A stretch of DNA of 55,153 bases from Myroides sp. N17-2. GTDB lineage: Bacteria > Bacteroidota > Bacteroidia > Flavobacteriales > Flavobacteriaceae. The stretch covers positions 1 through 55,153 of the forward strand of contig NZ_NSGJ01000035.1 in the NCBI RefSeq assembly GCF_002286775.1. Reading direction: 5' to 3'. Position numbers and translations under genes: made by a program. The notes beneath the pieces were generated by a model, which made no database searches, was not told the origin of the DNA, and was given only the letters and a program-made list of their open reading frames with translations. This document shows, piece after piece, positions 25,598-35,415 of this stretch (position 1 is the first letter of the stretch; each line of letters opens with the position of its first letter).

Positions 25598-26632
25598 ATG
25601 AAAGCAAGTTATAAAAGACATAATCTGATATTCAAAAGACCTTCAGGTACTTCTAGAGGAGTGCTTACAGAGAAAGAAACTTGGTATATCATTTTAGAAG
25701 ATAATACTAAAAAAGGAATAGGAGAGTGTGGGATACTGCGCTCTCTTAGTTTTGATGATAGACCGAACTATGAAGAAAAGCTAAAATGGGTAGTTGAGAA
25801 TATCCACTTGGGTCAAGATGTTCTTTGGGAAAGTCTAAGAGAATGGCCTTCTATACAGTTTGGTTTAGAACAGGCATTCTTATCATTAGAAAGTAAAGAT
25901 CCCTTCATTTTATTTCCTTCACCATTTACAGATGGAAAAGAGTCTATTGCTATCAATGGCTTAGTATGGATGGGAGAAGAATCTTTTATGAAAGAACAGA
26001 TTGACGACAAGCTCAAAGATGGGTTTAGTTGTGTTAAGCTTAAGATCGGAGCGATTGATTTTGAGAGAGAATTAGGGTTATTAAGATATATCAGACAGCA
26101 CTATACTGCTAAAGATATAGAGCTTAGAGTAGATGCTAATGGAGGGTTTAGCCCTGAAGAAGCTTCTGAGAAATTAGAAATACTTAGTCACCTAGATCTT
26201 CATAGTATAGAACAGCCTATTAAACAACACCAAATCAAGGATATGGCTGCGTTATGTGAGCATACGCCACTGCCTATTGCGTTAGATGAAGAATTAATAG
26301 GAGTACTATCTATAGAAGACAAAAAAGAGCTATTAGATAAGATAAAACCACAGTATATTATACTTAAACCTAGTCTAATAGGCGGATTTAAAGGAAGCCT
26401 AGAATGGATCACTTTAGCAAAAGAGAGAAATATAGGATGGTGGGTAACTTCTGCTTTAGAGAGTAATATTGGTTTAAATGCCATCGCTCAATGGACCTAT
26501 ACGTTAAATAATACGATGCCCCAAGGTTTAGGTACAGGCGCCTTATACACTAATAATATCACTAGTCCTCTAGAAGTTAATAAAGGAGCACTATGGTATA
26601 ACGCAACTATAAAATGGGATACTATCTTTTAA
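25598..26632 (+). CDS. menC: o-Succinylbenzoate synthase
   Basis: 344 residues, enolase superfamily. It dehydrates SHCHC to o-succinylbenzoate in menaquinone synthesis. Active-site marks are CVKLKIGA (general base Lys), LRVDANGGF (metal Asp), SIEQPI (metal Glu), ALDEEL (metal Asp/Glu) and YIILKPSLIGG (second Lys). It follows the MBL gene by 5 bases and is closed by a terminator. The acyl-CoA ligase gene menE, often next in this order, is not present here. Confidence 0.9.
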   Translation: MKASYKRHNLIFKRPSGTSRGVLTEKETWYIILEDNTKKGIGECGILRSLSFDDRPNYEEKLKWVVENIHLGQDVLWESLREWPSIQFGLEQAFLSLESKDPFILFPSPFTDGKESIAINGLVWMGEESFMKEQIDDKLKDGFSCVKLKIGAIDFERELGLLRYIRQHYTAKDIELRVDANGGFSPEEASEKLEILSHLDLHSIEQPIKQHQIKDMAALCEHTPLPIALDEELIGVLSIEDKKELLDKIKPQYIILKPSLIGGFKGSLEWITLAKERNIGWWVTSALESNIGLNAIAQWTYTLNNTMPQGLGTGALYTNNITSPLEVNKGALWYNATIKWDTIF

Positions 26633-26654
26633 GAAAAAGATATTTTGATACAGA

Positions 26655-26684
26655 GTGACTGCTTATTGGCAGTCATTTTTTTTT
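26655..26684 (+). terminator. Intrinsic terminator after menC
   Basis: 8-bp stem with one G:T pair (26655-26662 with 26669-26676), 6-nt loop and a run of about nine T. It lies 22 bases after the menC stop. Confidence 0.85.
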
Positions 26685-26762
26685 GAAGACAAGTGGGGAT
26701 TTATGTCTTCTATTTTTAGGTATAAACAGGAGGGGAGTAGTCTGTTTAAAAAATTTTGTATT

Positions 26763-27632
26763 CTATGATTTTCTGTATTCATCAGGGGAAACACCTACGT
26801 ATTTCTTGAAGAATCTAGAGAAATAAGAATTGTCTTTAAAGCTTAGTTTATAAGCTATCTCACCGGCTGAGAGATTAGTATTTACTAATAATCTTTTGCT
26901 CTCTAATAAGATTCTATTTCTAATAATTTCTCCAGCAGACTGTCCTTTAATCTTTTGACATATAGCATTTAAGTAATTAGGCGTTACATATAATAGCTTA
27001 GCATATTCTTTAGGAAATCTAAGTTCATAGAATTTCTTTTCAATTAAGTGCTCATATTGTTTAATCAGATTAGTAGGCTGTAACTGGCTATATGAAAAGT
27101 TGTTTTCCTCATTAATCTGCTTCTTCAAAAGCAACAAAAGCTCTAATATATAGACTCTTATAAGATTTGAATCACAGTTTTCCTTTATTTGAAATTCAAA
27201 AGTTATCTTATCAAATATATTAGCTATAGTGGAGAACTGTTGAAAAACATTCAATTTAGTATAATGCGAATCATATTCAAAAAAAGGAAGTAATTGAATA
27301 AAATCTTTATTAAGTAGAAATGGTGAAAAGAAATCAATAGTAAAGTTTATAATAAAACCTTGCGTTGATTCATTGAAATCCCACTTGTGAACTTGTCCAG
27401 GCGATAAGAAGAAAATATCACCTTTAGCAACTGAATGAGTTTCATTATCTATTAAATGAATACCTGAACCACCTGTAATTAGCAAGATTTGATAAAACGC
27501 ATGTTGATGAGCGATAGATACAACATTATTCCTCATTTGAATAATTCTTTGTAAATCAAAAATTACACAATCTTTTAAGACATTATTTTGGTCTAAAAGA
27601 TCACAACTATTATATCTTGGGATTTTCTTCAT
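26763..27632 (-). CDS. AraC family transcriptional regulator
   Basis: 289 residues. An N-terminal cupin-like region (IAHQHAFYQILLITGGSGIHLIDNE, and GDIFFLSPGQVHKWDF) is followed by a C-terminal AraC HTH pair (about 185-289), with AGEIAYKLSFKDNSYFSRFFKK and VGVSPDEYRK as the signature. It is divergent from an EamA-type transporter gene; the 233-base spacer may contain its operators, so control of that exporter is likely. Confidence 0.9.
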   Translation of the reverse strand: MKKIPRYNSCDLLDQNNVLKDCVIFDLQRIIQMRNNVVSIAHQHAFYQILLITGGSGIHLIDNETHSVAKGDIFFLSPGQVHKWDFNESTQGFIINFTIDFFSPFLLNKDFIQLLPFFEYDSHYTKLNVFQQFSTIANIFDKITFEFQIKENCDSNLIRVYILELLLLLKKQINEENNFSYSQLQPTNLIKQYEHLIEKKFYELRFPKEYAKLLYVTPNYLNAICQKIKGQSAGEIIRNRILLESKRLLVNTNLSAGEIAYKLSFKDNSYFSRFFKKYVGVSPDEYRKS

Positions 27633-27838
27633 ATTTTCATTAAGCTATATTTAAACTTAAAATAATAATTTTTCTTTTACGTTTTGTACAAAATTAGCAA
27701 AATATTCTTAATTAACATTCTAATGTTTAATTAATTATTGCATTAGTGCTGAAAAAACACTACATTAAAGTATAATACATCTTATGTAAAATAGAATATT
27801 TTAGAACCCTATTTCAACTAGAATTCTCTTTATTACTT

Positions 27839-27846
27839 TATATTTG
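27839..27846 (+). promoter_or_regulatory. Predicted -7 element of the EamA transporter gene
   Basis: TATATTTG matches TAnnTTTG and lies 19 bases before the ATG at 27866. The -33 region shows only a TTTC at slightly long spacing. Confidence 0.45.
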
Positions 27847-27865
27847 TCAATACAATCCACTTACT

Positions 27866-28735
27866 ATGCTATATCTAATACTAAGCATCCTTAGCAGTAT
27901 ATCTGTTGGTGTTTTTTTAAAGGTTTTAAAAAAAGGAAATATCGATATCTTTCAGATTATCATTCTTAATTACATATCAACAGTTTTACTGTCATATTTT
28001 ATATTTAAACCCAATATTGAGTCTGTAAGCGATTTTCCCTTTCTGTTAGTATTAGGTTTAGGTATTTTACTCCCAGCGATATTTGTAATGCAATATTTAA
28101 GTATTAGATATACCGGAATTATAAAAACAGATATTGCACAGCGTATGTCTCTTTTTATTCCCATATTAGCTTCCATATTTATTTTTAAAGAAAATATCTC
28201 AAATTTGAAGTATTTAGCTTTATTCATAGGATTCCTGTCTATAGGCTTAATTCTTAAAAAAGAAGATAATAATGAAGTCAAGAATAAATATTGCTTTCTG
28301 TATTTAATACTCGTTTTCTTTGGTTTCGGAATAATCGATATATGCTTTAAACAAGTTGCCCTGTATAGTACTACCCCCTACACCACTACTCTATTTTACA
28401 TATTCGGAGTATCCTTAGCACTTTCTTTTGTATTCTATTCAATCTATGTGATCTACAAGAAGCAAAAATTAAACGTAAGCAGACAGACAATATTATATGG
28501 CGCTCTAATAGGGATATTGAACTTTATGAATATATACTTCTATCTCAATGCTCATAAAGCTTTCTCTAGCAATCCTACTGTAGTATTCGCAGGGATGAAC
28601 TATGGTGTAATATTCTTGGGAACCTTAATAGGGTGTTTTTATTTTAAAGAGAAACTAAGTAAGATAAATATCGTAGGCTTAAGTCTAGCTGTACTCTCTA
28701 TAGGACTGCTCATTTACAGTCAATTAAATGCATAA
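27866..28735 (+). CDS. EamA/DMT family transporter
   Basis: 289 residues with about ten hydrophobic segments in two five-helix halves, the usual DMT-superfamily layout. The second half ends with the family-like GTLIGCFYFKEKLSKINIVGLSLAVLSIGLL. It probably exports an amino acid or another small metabolite; the substrate is unknown. The divergent AraC-type gene is its likely regulator. Its stop codon sits at the edge of a bidirectional terminator. Confidence 0.85.
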   Translation: MLYLILSILSSISVGVFLKVLKKGNIDIFQIIILNYISTVLLSYFIFKPNIESVSDFPFLLVLGLGILLPAIFVMQYLSIRYTGIIKTDIAQRMSLFIPILASIFIFKENISNLKYLALFIGFLSIGLILKKEDNNEVKNKYCFLYLILVFFGFGIIDICFKQVALYSTTPYTTTLFYIFGVSLALSFVFYSIYVIYKKQKLNVSRQTILYGALIGILNFMNIYFYLNAHKAFSSNPTVVFAGMNYGVIFLGTLIGCFYFKEKLSKINIVGLSLAVLSIGLLIYSQLNA

Positions 28736-28770
28736 AAAAATGCGATGAACTTAGTTCATCGCATTTTTTT
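28734..28770. terminator. Bidirectional terminator between convergent genes
   Basis: Perfect 17-bp inverted repeat (28734-28750 with 28754-28770) with A7 and T7 ends, so a U tract is made on both strands. It begins inside the stop codon of the EamA gene (28733-28735) and ends inside the stop codon of the phospholipase gene (28769-28771). Confidence 0.93.
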
Positions 28771-29677
28771 ATAACCATTCCATTAGGGAAATACCTATAC
28801 CTATATTAGTTTGTTTCCAATTATAATCAATCATTGTTTCTCCATATCCATGATTAACGACTAAGAACGCTTTTAAGTTATTCTTGATCGGATAAGCCCA
28901 AGTAAACTCTAAAAAGCCTTTGTAATTATCATTAAATCTCAAGTTATTTCGAACCATTAGTGTAAAGAGTTGCCCGTTCTTAGGCTGATAACCAACTACT
29001 AGCTCTCCCCTTCCTACATAGTCCTCTATCTTAGGATTATCGTCTGCTTTAGCTTCTTCAGATAATCTAAACCAAGGTCTTACTAAGAATGTCCAGTTCT
29101 GATACTCCATTCCTAGGTGCATTGTTATTCTGTTCCAACTTCTAGAATATGGTAAACTCTTTCCATTAGACTGATGATTAAAACCTATCCCAGCCATCGT
29201 AAATTTAAAATCCTGAATAGATAAATCTAACGGATAATTAAAGATCACCTCAGGCTCATAGTTCAACTCTCTAAAAGGCCTTGACTCCTTATCATTATAA
29301 GCTTGCCAATTGGCAGTCTGTGTAAAAGCTAACCATATATCTCCTTTACCCCAAAATAGTCCTGTAACTACCTTAGTCTTAAAACTAAACTGAAAGCGTA
29401 TCTCTGATCTATTATAATCAATAGGTTCCGTAGCAGAATTAGTCTCGTGTAGACTAGTCGGCATTTCATTAGGACTACTTGACCATCTAGCAGGCAATAG
29501 ATAAATAGGCTTATATGGAGTAATGGTAAATGTTTTACCTTTATTCTCAGGGTTCAAATCCCATCTATCGCTAAGCCCTTTTATCTCTCTTTTTTGATCA
29601 AATAGATTGTCATCTGCTTCTTGAGCAAAGAGTTGACTTCCTACTAATAAAGCGATTAAGAGATAGCTGTACTTCAT
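28769..29677 (-). CDS. pldA: Outer-membrane phospholipase A
   Basis: 302 residues with a signal peptide (MKYSYLLIALLVGSQLFAQ) and a 12-strand barrel pattern. The OMPLA catalytic motif is intact: GFNHQSNG gives His168 and Ser170, and SRSWNR gives the Asn182 that completes the triad. It would hydrolyse phospholipids in the outer leaflet when the membrane is disturbed. It begins 9 bases after parC on the same strand, so it is likely to be read from the topoisomerase transcript. Confidence 0.9.
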   Translation of the reverse strand: MKYSYLLIALLVGSQLFAQEADDNLFDQKREIKGLSDRWDLNPENKGKTFTITPYKPIYLLPARWSSSPNEMPTSLHETNSATEPIDYNRSEIRFQFSFKTKVVTGLFWGKGDIWLAFTQTANWQAYNDKESRPFRELNYEPEVIFNYPLDLSIQDFKFTMAGIGFNHQSNGKSLPYSRSWNRITMHLGMEYQNWTFLVRPWFRLSEEAKADDNPKIEDYVGRGELVVGYQPKNGQLFTLMVRNNLRFNDNYKGFLEFTWAYPIKNNLKAFLVVNHGYGETMIDYNWKQTNIGIGISLMEWL

Positions 29678-29686
29678 CTAATTATT

Positions 29687-32329
29687 CTAAAATAGTAATG
29701 TTAGTTGATCATCGTCATCTAATTCTGTATCAGGTGCTTCTCCGATGATGATTTCTTCCTCCTCTTCTTCTTCCTCTTCCTCCTCTACATAAGGCAATGA
29801 TTCTAATATATTCACCTGACGTATCTTATCAGCAGATACTTGATTACCTAAAGCTTTAATTCCCTTAATGGTTATAAATTGCTCTACATCAATCAATAAG
29901 TTTTCTTTCTGAGTACCTTTAACCTTAGCAAATACTACCTCAAACATCGGTCTGAAGTCTGTAGACACTATTTCTAATTTAGAATTAGGGTGCTCAGTAA
30001 TAAATATTTCTTCACGGTTCTCATTCTCAATAAGGAAGCGTTTTAAATAATAGCGATTCTTCTCTCCATCAAAGTATAATGCAGAAATCGGCTTATTGTT
30101 TTTCCACTTCTCTAATACGATCATATCTTCCTCAAAGTGCGTAGTTAGCTCAGGAACAATAGTCTTAAGTTTTCCACTTTGATTAACAATCAACAAACGA
30201 TCTTCAGGTTTAAACTCTCCTAATAACTCTCCTCTACCATCTACATTAAGACGTTTAACTGTCTCGTCAAACCAAATCTTACGTGGACGTAAAGTAGAGA
30301 TACCTTTCTCTTTTAATTCTATCTTTTTGATTGCGTACTTAGTAACGACATTTCCTTTAGCAACCCTACCTTTAATTAATAGTTCTGCAAAGTCTAAGTC
30401 AAACTTCAGTTTCTTAACATTAGTCAACTGTCTTAATAAGATAGTCACGACTTCCGCCTCACCATTAGGATTTGCAGAGAAGTAAAGTATTTGCGAACCA
30501 GGTTTATCTTGTGTTAAAGGGTACATTTTATCACGAGTTACCCCAGTGACATTAAAACGCTTGATATATGATGATCCTGACTTACCATCTCTATAAATGA
30601 TATTATAGATCGTTCTCTTGTCATTTTTATCCCAAACAGCAATATGTATGATATCTTTCCCAACAAACTTCTTCTCGTCAACGCGAGATACCATCATAGA
30701 ACCATCTCTTAAGAATACGATAACATCATCTATATCAGAACAGTCACATACATATTCATCCTTTCTAAGACCAGTACCAAAGAAACCTTCTTCTCTATTT
30801 ACATAAAGTTTAGTATTTCTAAGAACTACCTTAGTCGCTTCTATTGTATCAAAGCTTCTTAACTCAGTAAGACGTTCTCTTCCTTTACCATATTTCTCTT
30901 TAAGAGAAGTAAAGTATTTTATAGCGAAGTCTATTAAGTGCTCTAAGTTGTATTTTACAGCTTCTATTTCTCCTTCTAAAGCTTCAATATTCTGATTAGC
31001 TTTATCAATATCAAAACGAGAAATACGCTTAATACGAATCTCTGTTAATCTAGCAATATCTTCTTGAGTAATAGCTCTCTTCAGGTTAACAACAAAAGGC
31101 TTTAACCCTTCATCAATAGCGTTTAAGACTCCTTCCCAAGTTTCTTCTTCCTCAATCGCACGGTAAATACGATTTTCAATAAAGATACGCTCAAGTGATA
31201 GGAAGTGCCATTTCTCTTCAAGTTCATACAGTTCTATCTCAAGTTCTTTCTTAAGTAACTCTACTGTTTGATGAGTAGAGTTAGTAAGCATTTCTGAAAC
31301 ACCTGTAAATAAAGGTCTATTATTCTGAATAACACATCCTAATGGTGCTATAGACGTCTCACATGCTGTAAAAGCATATAATGCATCTATTGTCTTATCA
31401 GGAGAAGTACCAGGAGGTAGATGAATTAATATCTCTACCTGCGCAGCAGTGTTATCCTCTATTTTTTTAATCTTGATCTTCCCTTTTTCATTTGCTTTAA
31501 GCACACTTTCTATCAAACTAGTAGTAGTGGTAGAAAAAGGTATTTCAGTGATTACTAAAGTATTCTTGTCTAAAGGAGCTATTTTAGCTCTAACGCGTAC
31601 ACGTCCTCCACGAGCCCCATCGTTATAATTTGATACATCTGCTATCCCTTCAGTAGGGAAATCAGGATATATCGTAAATGGCTTGCCTTTTAAGATCTTA
31701 ATAGACGCGTCTATCAATTCATTAAAGTTGTGAGGAAGTATTTTAGTAGATAATCCTACTGCGATACCTTCACCACCTTGCGCTAAAAGTAATGGGAATT
31801 TGACAGGTAGATTAATAGGTTCATTCTTTCTACCATCATATGATGCTTGCCAATGCGTTATTTTAGGAGAATATAATACCTCTAAAGCAAACTTACTTAG
31901 ACGAGCTTCGATATAACGAGAAGCTGCCGCACCATCCCCTGTAAGGATGTTACCCCAGTTCCCCTGCATATCAACCAATAGATCTTTTTGTCCAAGTTGA
32001 ACTAAGGCATCACCAATACTCGCATCCCCATGTGGGTGATACTGCATCGTGTGCCCTACGATATTAGCAACCTTGTTATAACGTCCATCATCCAACTCTT
32101 TCATCGAGTGCATAATACGTCTCTGTACAGGCTTAAAACCATCTTCGATAGCAGGTACAGCACGTTCTAAGATAACATAAGAGGCGTAATCAAGGAACCA
32201 ATCCTTGTACATCCCAGTTACCTTCGTTATTGTCTCAGTTACTTCTTCCTGAACATCAGAGTGATCCTCTATAGCATGTTCATTATTAATATTGTTTAAC
32301 TCTTGATCTAAATTCTCGTCTTGGCTCAT
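29687..32329 (-). CDS. parC: DNA topoisomerase IV subunit A
   Basis: 880 residues, type IIA topoisomerase subunit A. The N-terminal breakage-reunion domain (about 40-490) has the catalytic Tyr in AAASRYIEARL (Tyr139), the helix-turn-helix part HPHGDASIGDA (98-108) and KPVQRRI. The C-terminal beta-pinwheel (about 530-830) follows, then a very acidic tail with a run of Glu near 850. The position matching the quinolone-related Ser of E. coli ParC (Ser80) is Ala103 here, and Glu84 matches Asp107. It is 5 bases after parE, with pldA downstream. Confidence 0.93.
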   Translation of the reverse strand: MSQDENLDQELNNINNEHAIEDHSDVQEEVTETITKVTGMYKDWFLDYASYVILERAVPAIEDGFKPVQRRIMHSMKELDDGRYNKVANIVGHTMQYHPHGDASIGDALVQLGQKDLLVDMQGNWGNILTGDGAAASRYIEARLSKFALEVLYSPKITHWQASYDGRKNEPINLPVKFPLLLAQGGEGIAVGLSTKILPHNFNELIDASIKILKGKPFTIYPDFPTEGIADVSNYNDGARGGRVRVRAKIAPLDKNTLVITEIPFSTTTTSLIESVLKANEKGKIKIKKIEDNTAAQVEILIHLPPGTSPDKTIDALYAFTACETSIAPLGCVIQNNRPLFTGVSEMLTNSTHQTVELLKKELEIELYELEEKWHFLSLERIFIENRIYRAIEEEETWEGVLNAIDEGLKPFVVNLKRAITQEDIARLTEIRIKRISRFDIDKANQNIEALEGEIEAVKYNLEHLIDFAIKYFTSLKEKYGKGRERLTELRSFDTIEATKVVLRNTKLYVNREEGFFGTGLRKDEYVCDCSDIDDVIVFLRDGSMMVSRVDEKKFVGKDIIHIAVWDKNDKRTIYNIIYRDGKSGSSYIKRFNVTGVTRDKMYPLTQDKPGSQILYFSANPNGEAEVVTILLRQLTNVKKLKFDLDFAELLIKGRVAKGNVVTKYAIKKIELKEKGISTLRPRKIWFDETVKRLNVDGRGELLGEFKPEDRLLIVNQSGKLKTIVPELTTHFEEDMIVLEKWKNNKPISALYFDGEKNRYYLKRFLIENENREEIFITEHPNSKLEIVSTDFRPMFEVVFAKVKGTQKENLLIDVEQFITIKGIKALGNQVSADKIRQVNILESLPYVEEEEEEEEEEEIIIGEAPDTELDDDDQLTLLF

Positions 32330-32334
32330 AATTA

Positions 32335-34185
32335 TTATTCTACAACATCAAGTTCAACTTTAAGATTGTCAATGATAAATTCTTGTCTATCAGGAGTGTT
32401 TTTACCCATATAAAACTCTAACATTTTATCGATAGAGATAGATTTATCTAGCATTACAGGATCTAATCTTATATCTTCCCCTATAAAGAATTGAAACTCA
32501 TCCGGAGATATCTCTCCTAATCCTTTAAATCGTGTGATCTCTGGTTTAGGTTTTAGTTTTTCGATAGCATTTACACGTTCCTCTTCACTATAACAGTAGA
32601 TGGTTTCTTTCTTATTTCTCACCCTAAATAAAGGAGTTTGTAAGATGTATAAATGCCCTTCTTTAATTAATTCTGGGAAGAATTGTAAGAAGAATGTAAT
32701 TAATAATAAACGAATGTGCATACCATCGACATCGGCATCGGTAGCTATCACAATATTATTATATCTTAAATTCTCGAACTCATCTTCTATATCTAATGCT
32801 GCCTGTAACAGGTTAAACTCTTCATTCTCATAAACGATCTTCTTGGTCATTCCATACGAGTTTAAAGGCTTACCCCTTAAACTAAATACAGCCTGCGTAT
32901 TCACGTTTCTTGATTTGGTAATAGATCCTGATGCAGAGTCTCCCTCCGTAATAAATAAAGTACTATCTAAGTATAACGGATTCTTTATATCTGTTAAGTG
33001 TACTCTACAGTCTCTTAGTTTCTTGTTGTGCAAACTAGCTTTCTTAGCACGATCTTTAGCTATCTTTCTAATTCCAGACAACTCTTTACGCTCTTTTTCT
33101 GCTTGTAATATCTTCTTTAATAGCGCATCTGCTATCTCTGGATTCTTGTGTAGATAGTTATCTAACTGTGTTTTTACGAAGTCATTTACGAATGTACGCA
33201 CAGTAGGCAACTCAGGCCCCATATCTGTAGATCCTAGCTTAGTCTTAGTTTGAGATTCGAATACAGGCTCCTCTACTTTCACTGCTACAGCTGCTACGAT
33301 AGACTTTCTGATATCTGAAGCATCAAAGTTCTTATTGTAAAACTCTTTTAGTGTTCTTACTAAAGCTTCTCTAAATGCTGCCAAGTGTGTACCTCCTTGA
33401 GTAGTGTTTTGTCCATTTACGAAAGAGTAGTACTCCTCAGAATATTGACTTCTACTATGTGTTAACGCTACCTCGATATCATCCCCAGTTAAGTGGATAA
33501 TCGGATATACTTGGTCATCTTCAGTTATATTCTCTAGCAATAAATCCTTAAGACCATTCTCTGAGAAGAATTTCTCCCCATTAAACATCACTGTTAATCC
33601 TTTATTTAGATAACAGTAGTTCTTAAGCATACGCTCGATATACTCTGTTCTATACTTATAGTTCTTAAAGATAGCTTCGTCAGCGATGAAAGAAACCTTA
33701 GTTCCCTTTCTTCTTGTAGTTTCTACTTGATCTTCTTCTGTTACTAAATCTCCAGCAGAGAATTCAGCCCCTTTTAATAGACCATCACGTACAGACTCCA
33801 CTCTAAAGTAGTTAGATAAAGCGTTTACTGCTTTAGTACCAACACCATTTAGACCTACAGACTTCTTAAATGCTTTAGAATCGTATTTACCCCCTGTATT
33901 CATCTTAGACACTACATCTACGACTTTACCTAAGGGAATACCACGTCCATAATCGCGCACAGTCACTAGCTTATCTTTGAGTGTAACCTCAATAGTCTTA
34001 CCAGTTCCCATCACGAACTCATCGATACTATTATCTATAACCTCTTTAATTAGAATGTATATACCATCATCAGGAGATGATCCATCACCTAATTTTCCGA
34101 TATACATACCAGGACGCATACGAATATGTTCCTTCCAGTCTAACGAACGAATATTATCTTCGGTATATTGATTTTGATCTTGCAT
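32335..34185 (-). CDS. parE: DNA topoisomerase IV subunit B
   Basis: 616 residues, the ATPase subunit that pairs with ParC to decatenate chromosomes. GHKL ATPase motifs are visible: [10 protein letters not shown] (Mg-binding Glu/Asn region, about 48-57), RDYGRGIP (about 92-99) and the ATP-lid [13 protein letters not shown] (about 114-126). The Toprim domain shows EGDSASG and DADVDGMHI. It has no long GyrB-type C-terminal insert, consistent with Bacteroidota ParE. First gene of parE-parC-pldA. Confidence 0.94.
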   Translation of the reverse strand: MQDQNQYTEDNIRSLDWKEHIRMRPGMYIGKLGDGSSPDDGIYILIKEVIDNSIDEFVMGTGKTIEVTLKDKLVTVRDYGRGIPLGKVVDVVSKMNTGGKYDSKAFKKSVGLNGVGTKAVNALSNYFRVESVRDGLLKGAEFSAGDLVTEEDQVETTRRKGTKVSFIADEAIFKNYKYRTEYIERMLKNYCYLNKGLTVMFNGEKFFSENGLKDLLLENITEDDQVYPIIHLTGDDIEVALTHSRSQYSEEYYSFVNGQNTTQGGTHLAAFREALVRTLKEFYNKNFDASDIRKSIVAAVAVKVEEPVFESQTKTKLGSTDMGPELPTVRTFVNDFVKTQLDNYLHKNPEIADALLKKILQAEKERKELSGIRKIAKDRAKKASLHNKKLRDCRVHLTDIKNPLYLDSTLFITEGDSASGSITKSRNVNTQAVFSLRGKPLNSYGMTKKIVYENEEFNLLQAALDIEDEFENLRYNNIVIATDADVDGMHIRLLLITFFLQFFPELIKEGHLYILQTPLFRVRNKKETIYCYSEEERVNAIEKLKPKPEITRFKGLGEISPDEFQFFIGEDIRLDPVMLDKSISIDKMLEFYMGKNTPDRQEFIIDNLKVELDVVE

Positions 34186-34262
34186 AAAAAACGTAGGAAT
34201 TTGCGCTAATTTACTACTAATTAGCTTAAAATAAAAATTGTCAAATAACAGTTTTTAGGGAT

Positions 34263-35186
34263 TTATTGTTCTTCTCCCTTTTTAATCACATTCTTTTCTA
34301 TCTCAATAGAATAAGGGCCTGGAAGTATTTTTCTTCCATATAGGCTTGCGTAATTTTTAGTAAACTCAGCTCCAAAATAGAGAATCATAGCCGAATAATA
34401 GACCCAAACTAACATAACCGTCACAGAACCAGCCGCTCCATACAAAGAGGACGAAGCTGTATTACCAAGATACCAACCTATCCCAAACTTTCCTATCATA
34501 AACAAAACTGCTGTAAATCCCGCTCCAACAAAGGCATCTTTCCACAACAACTTACCGTTAGGTAACGTTTTGAAAATAAGGACAAATAGAATGGTTATAA
34601 TTAAAAATACGACTATATTATTAAGTAATTTGACAAGTATGATTGTATCTTCAGCAAAGAAATTCCCTAAATAGGTATAAAGTAAACTAACAATAGAGTT
34701 AATCATCAAACTGACTAGCAAGACAAATCCTACTGATCCAATCATTGCAAAAGAAAGCAATCGGTTCTTAATTAACCTTACAATACTCTTATCTGGCTTA
34801 GCAGCTAAGCCCCAGATATAATTAATAGAACTCTGTATCTCCGCAAAGACTCCAGAAGCACTAAATAACAAGATACCTATCCCTATCGCTGTAGTGATAT
34901 AACCACTTTTCTTATTAAACTGTACATTATCCATTGCTCTTTGGATCTCCTGAGTGGTATTAGGTCCTACCATATCTCTTAATTGATCATAGAAGAAATT
35001 AGCGACCTCTTTCTCTTCAAAAAAGATAAAGCCACTAGCTGAGATAATAAGCAACATCAAAGGAGGTAAAGCAAATATCGTATAATACGATAGCGCTGCA
35101 CTGAACTTCATAGCATTATCATCTAAGAAATCAAAAACGGATTGTTTAAATAATAAGATTAATTTTTTTACACTACTATTTTGCAT
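34263..35186 (-). CDS. YihY/BrkB family inner-membrane protein
   Basis: 307 residues with about six membrane segments. The YihY family signature is present in FSAALSYYTIFALPPLML (about 28-45) and GAAGSVTVMLVWVYYSAMILYFGAEFTKNYA near the C-terminal third. Despite the old names (ribonuclease BN, virulence factor BrkB) the molecular function is unknown. Same strand as parE, 77 bases upstream of it. Confidence 0.88.
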   Translation of the reverse strand: MQNSSVKKLILLFKQSVFDFLDDNAMKFSAALSYYTIFALPPLMLLIISASGFIFFEEKEVANFFYDQLRDMVGPNTTQEIQRAMDNVQFNKKSGYITTAIGIGILLFSASGVFAEIQSSINYIWGLAAKPDKSIVRLIKNRLLSFAMIGSVGFVLLVSLMINSIVSLLYTYLGNFFAEDTIILVKLLNNIVVFLIITILFVLIFKTLPNGKLLWKDAFVGAGFTAVLFMIGKFGIGWYLGNTASSSLYGAAGSVTVMLVWVYYSAMILYFGAEFTKNYASLYGRKILPGPYSIEIEKNVIKKGEEQ

Positions 35187-35363
35187 AGCTAAACTAAAAT
35201 ACTTTAAGAATTAAAATAATACTTGTGATACTTGATTAGCATCCTTAGACACTAAAGCATTGATTATAAAGGAAAACCTCTTATTAGTTTGCCATTTATA
35301 AAACGTATACAAAATTCAATAAAATTTTAACAATTCCTAATTTAGTTTTACTAAAAATATTAG

Positions 35364-35394
35364 CAAAAAAAAGAGAAGCTAATTAGCTTCTCTT
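35364..35394 (-). terminator. Intrinsic terminator after ychF
   Basis: 10-bp perfect stem (35371-35380 with 35385-35394), AATT loop, and a run of A at 35366-35372 on the plus strand giving a U tract on the minus strand. It is 21 bases after the ychF stop. Confidence 0.88.
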
Positions 35395-35415
35395 CTATCT
35401 TTACTATTGTATAGA

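Noticed and set aside
29750..29800. Run of glutamate codons near the parC 3' end as a frameshift or repeat expansion
   Set aside because: Reading frame is intact, and acidic tails occur in other Bacteroidota ParC proteins.
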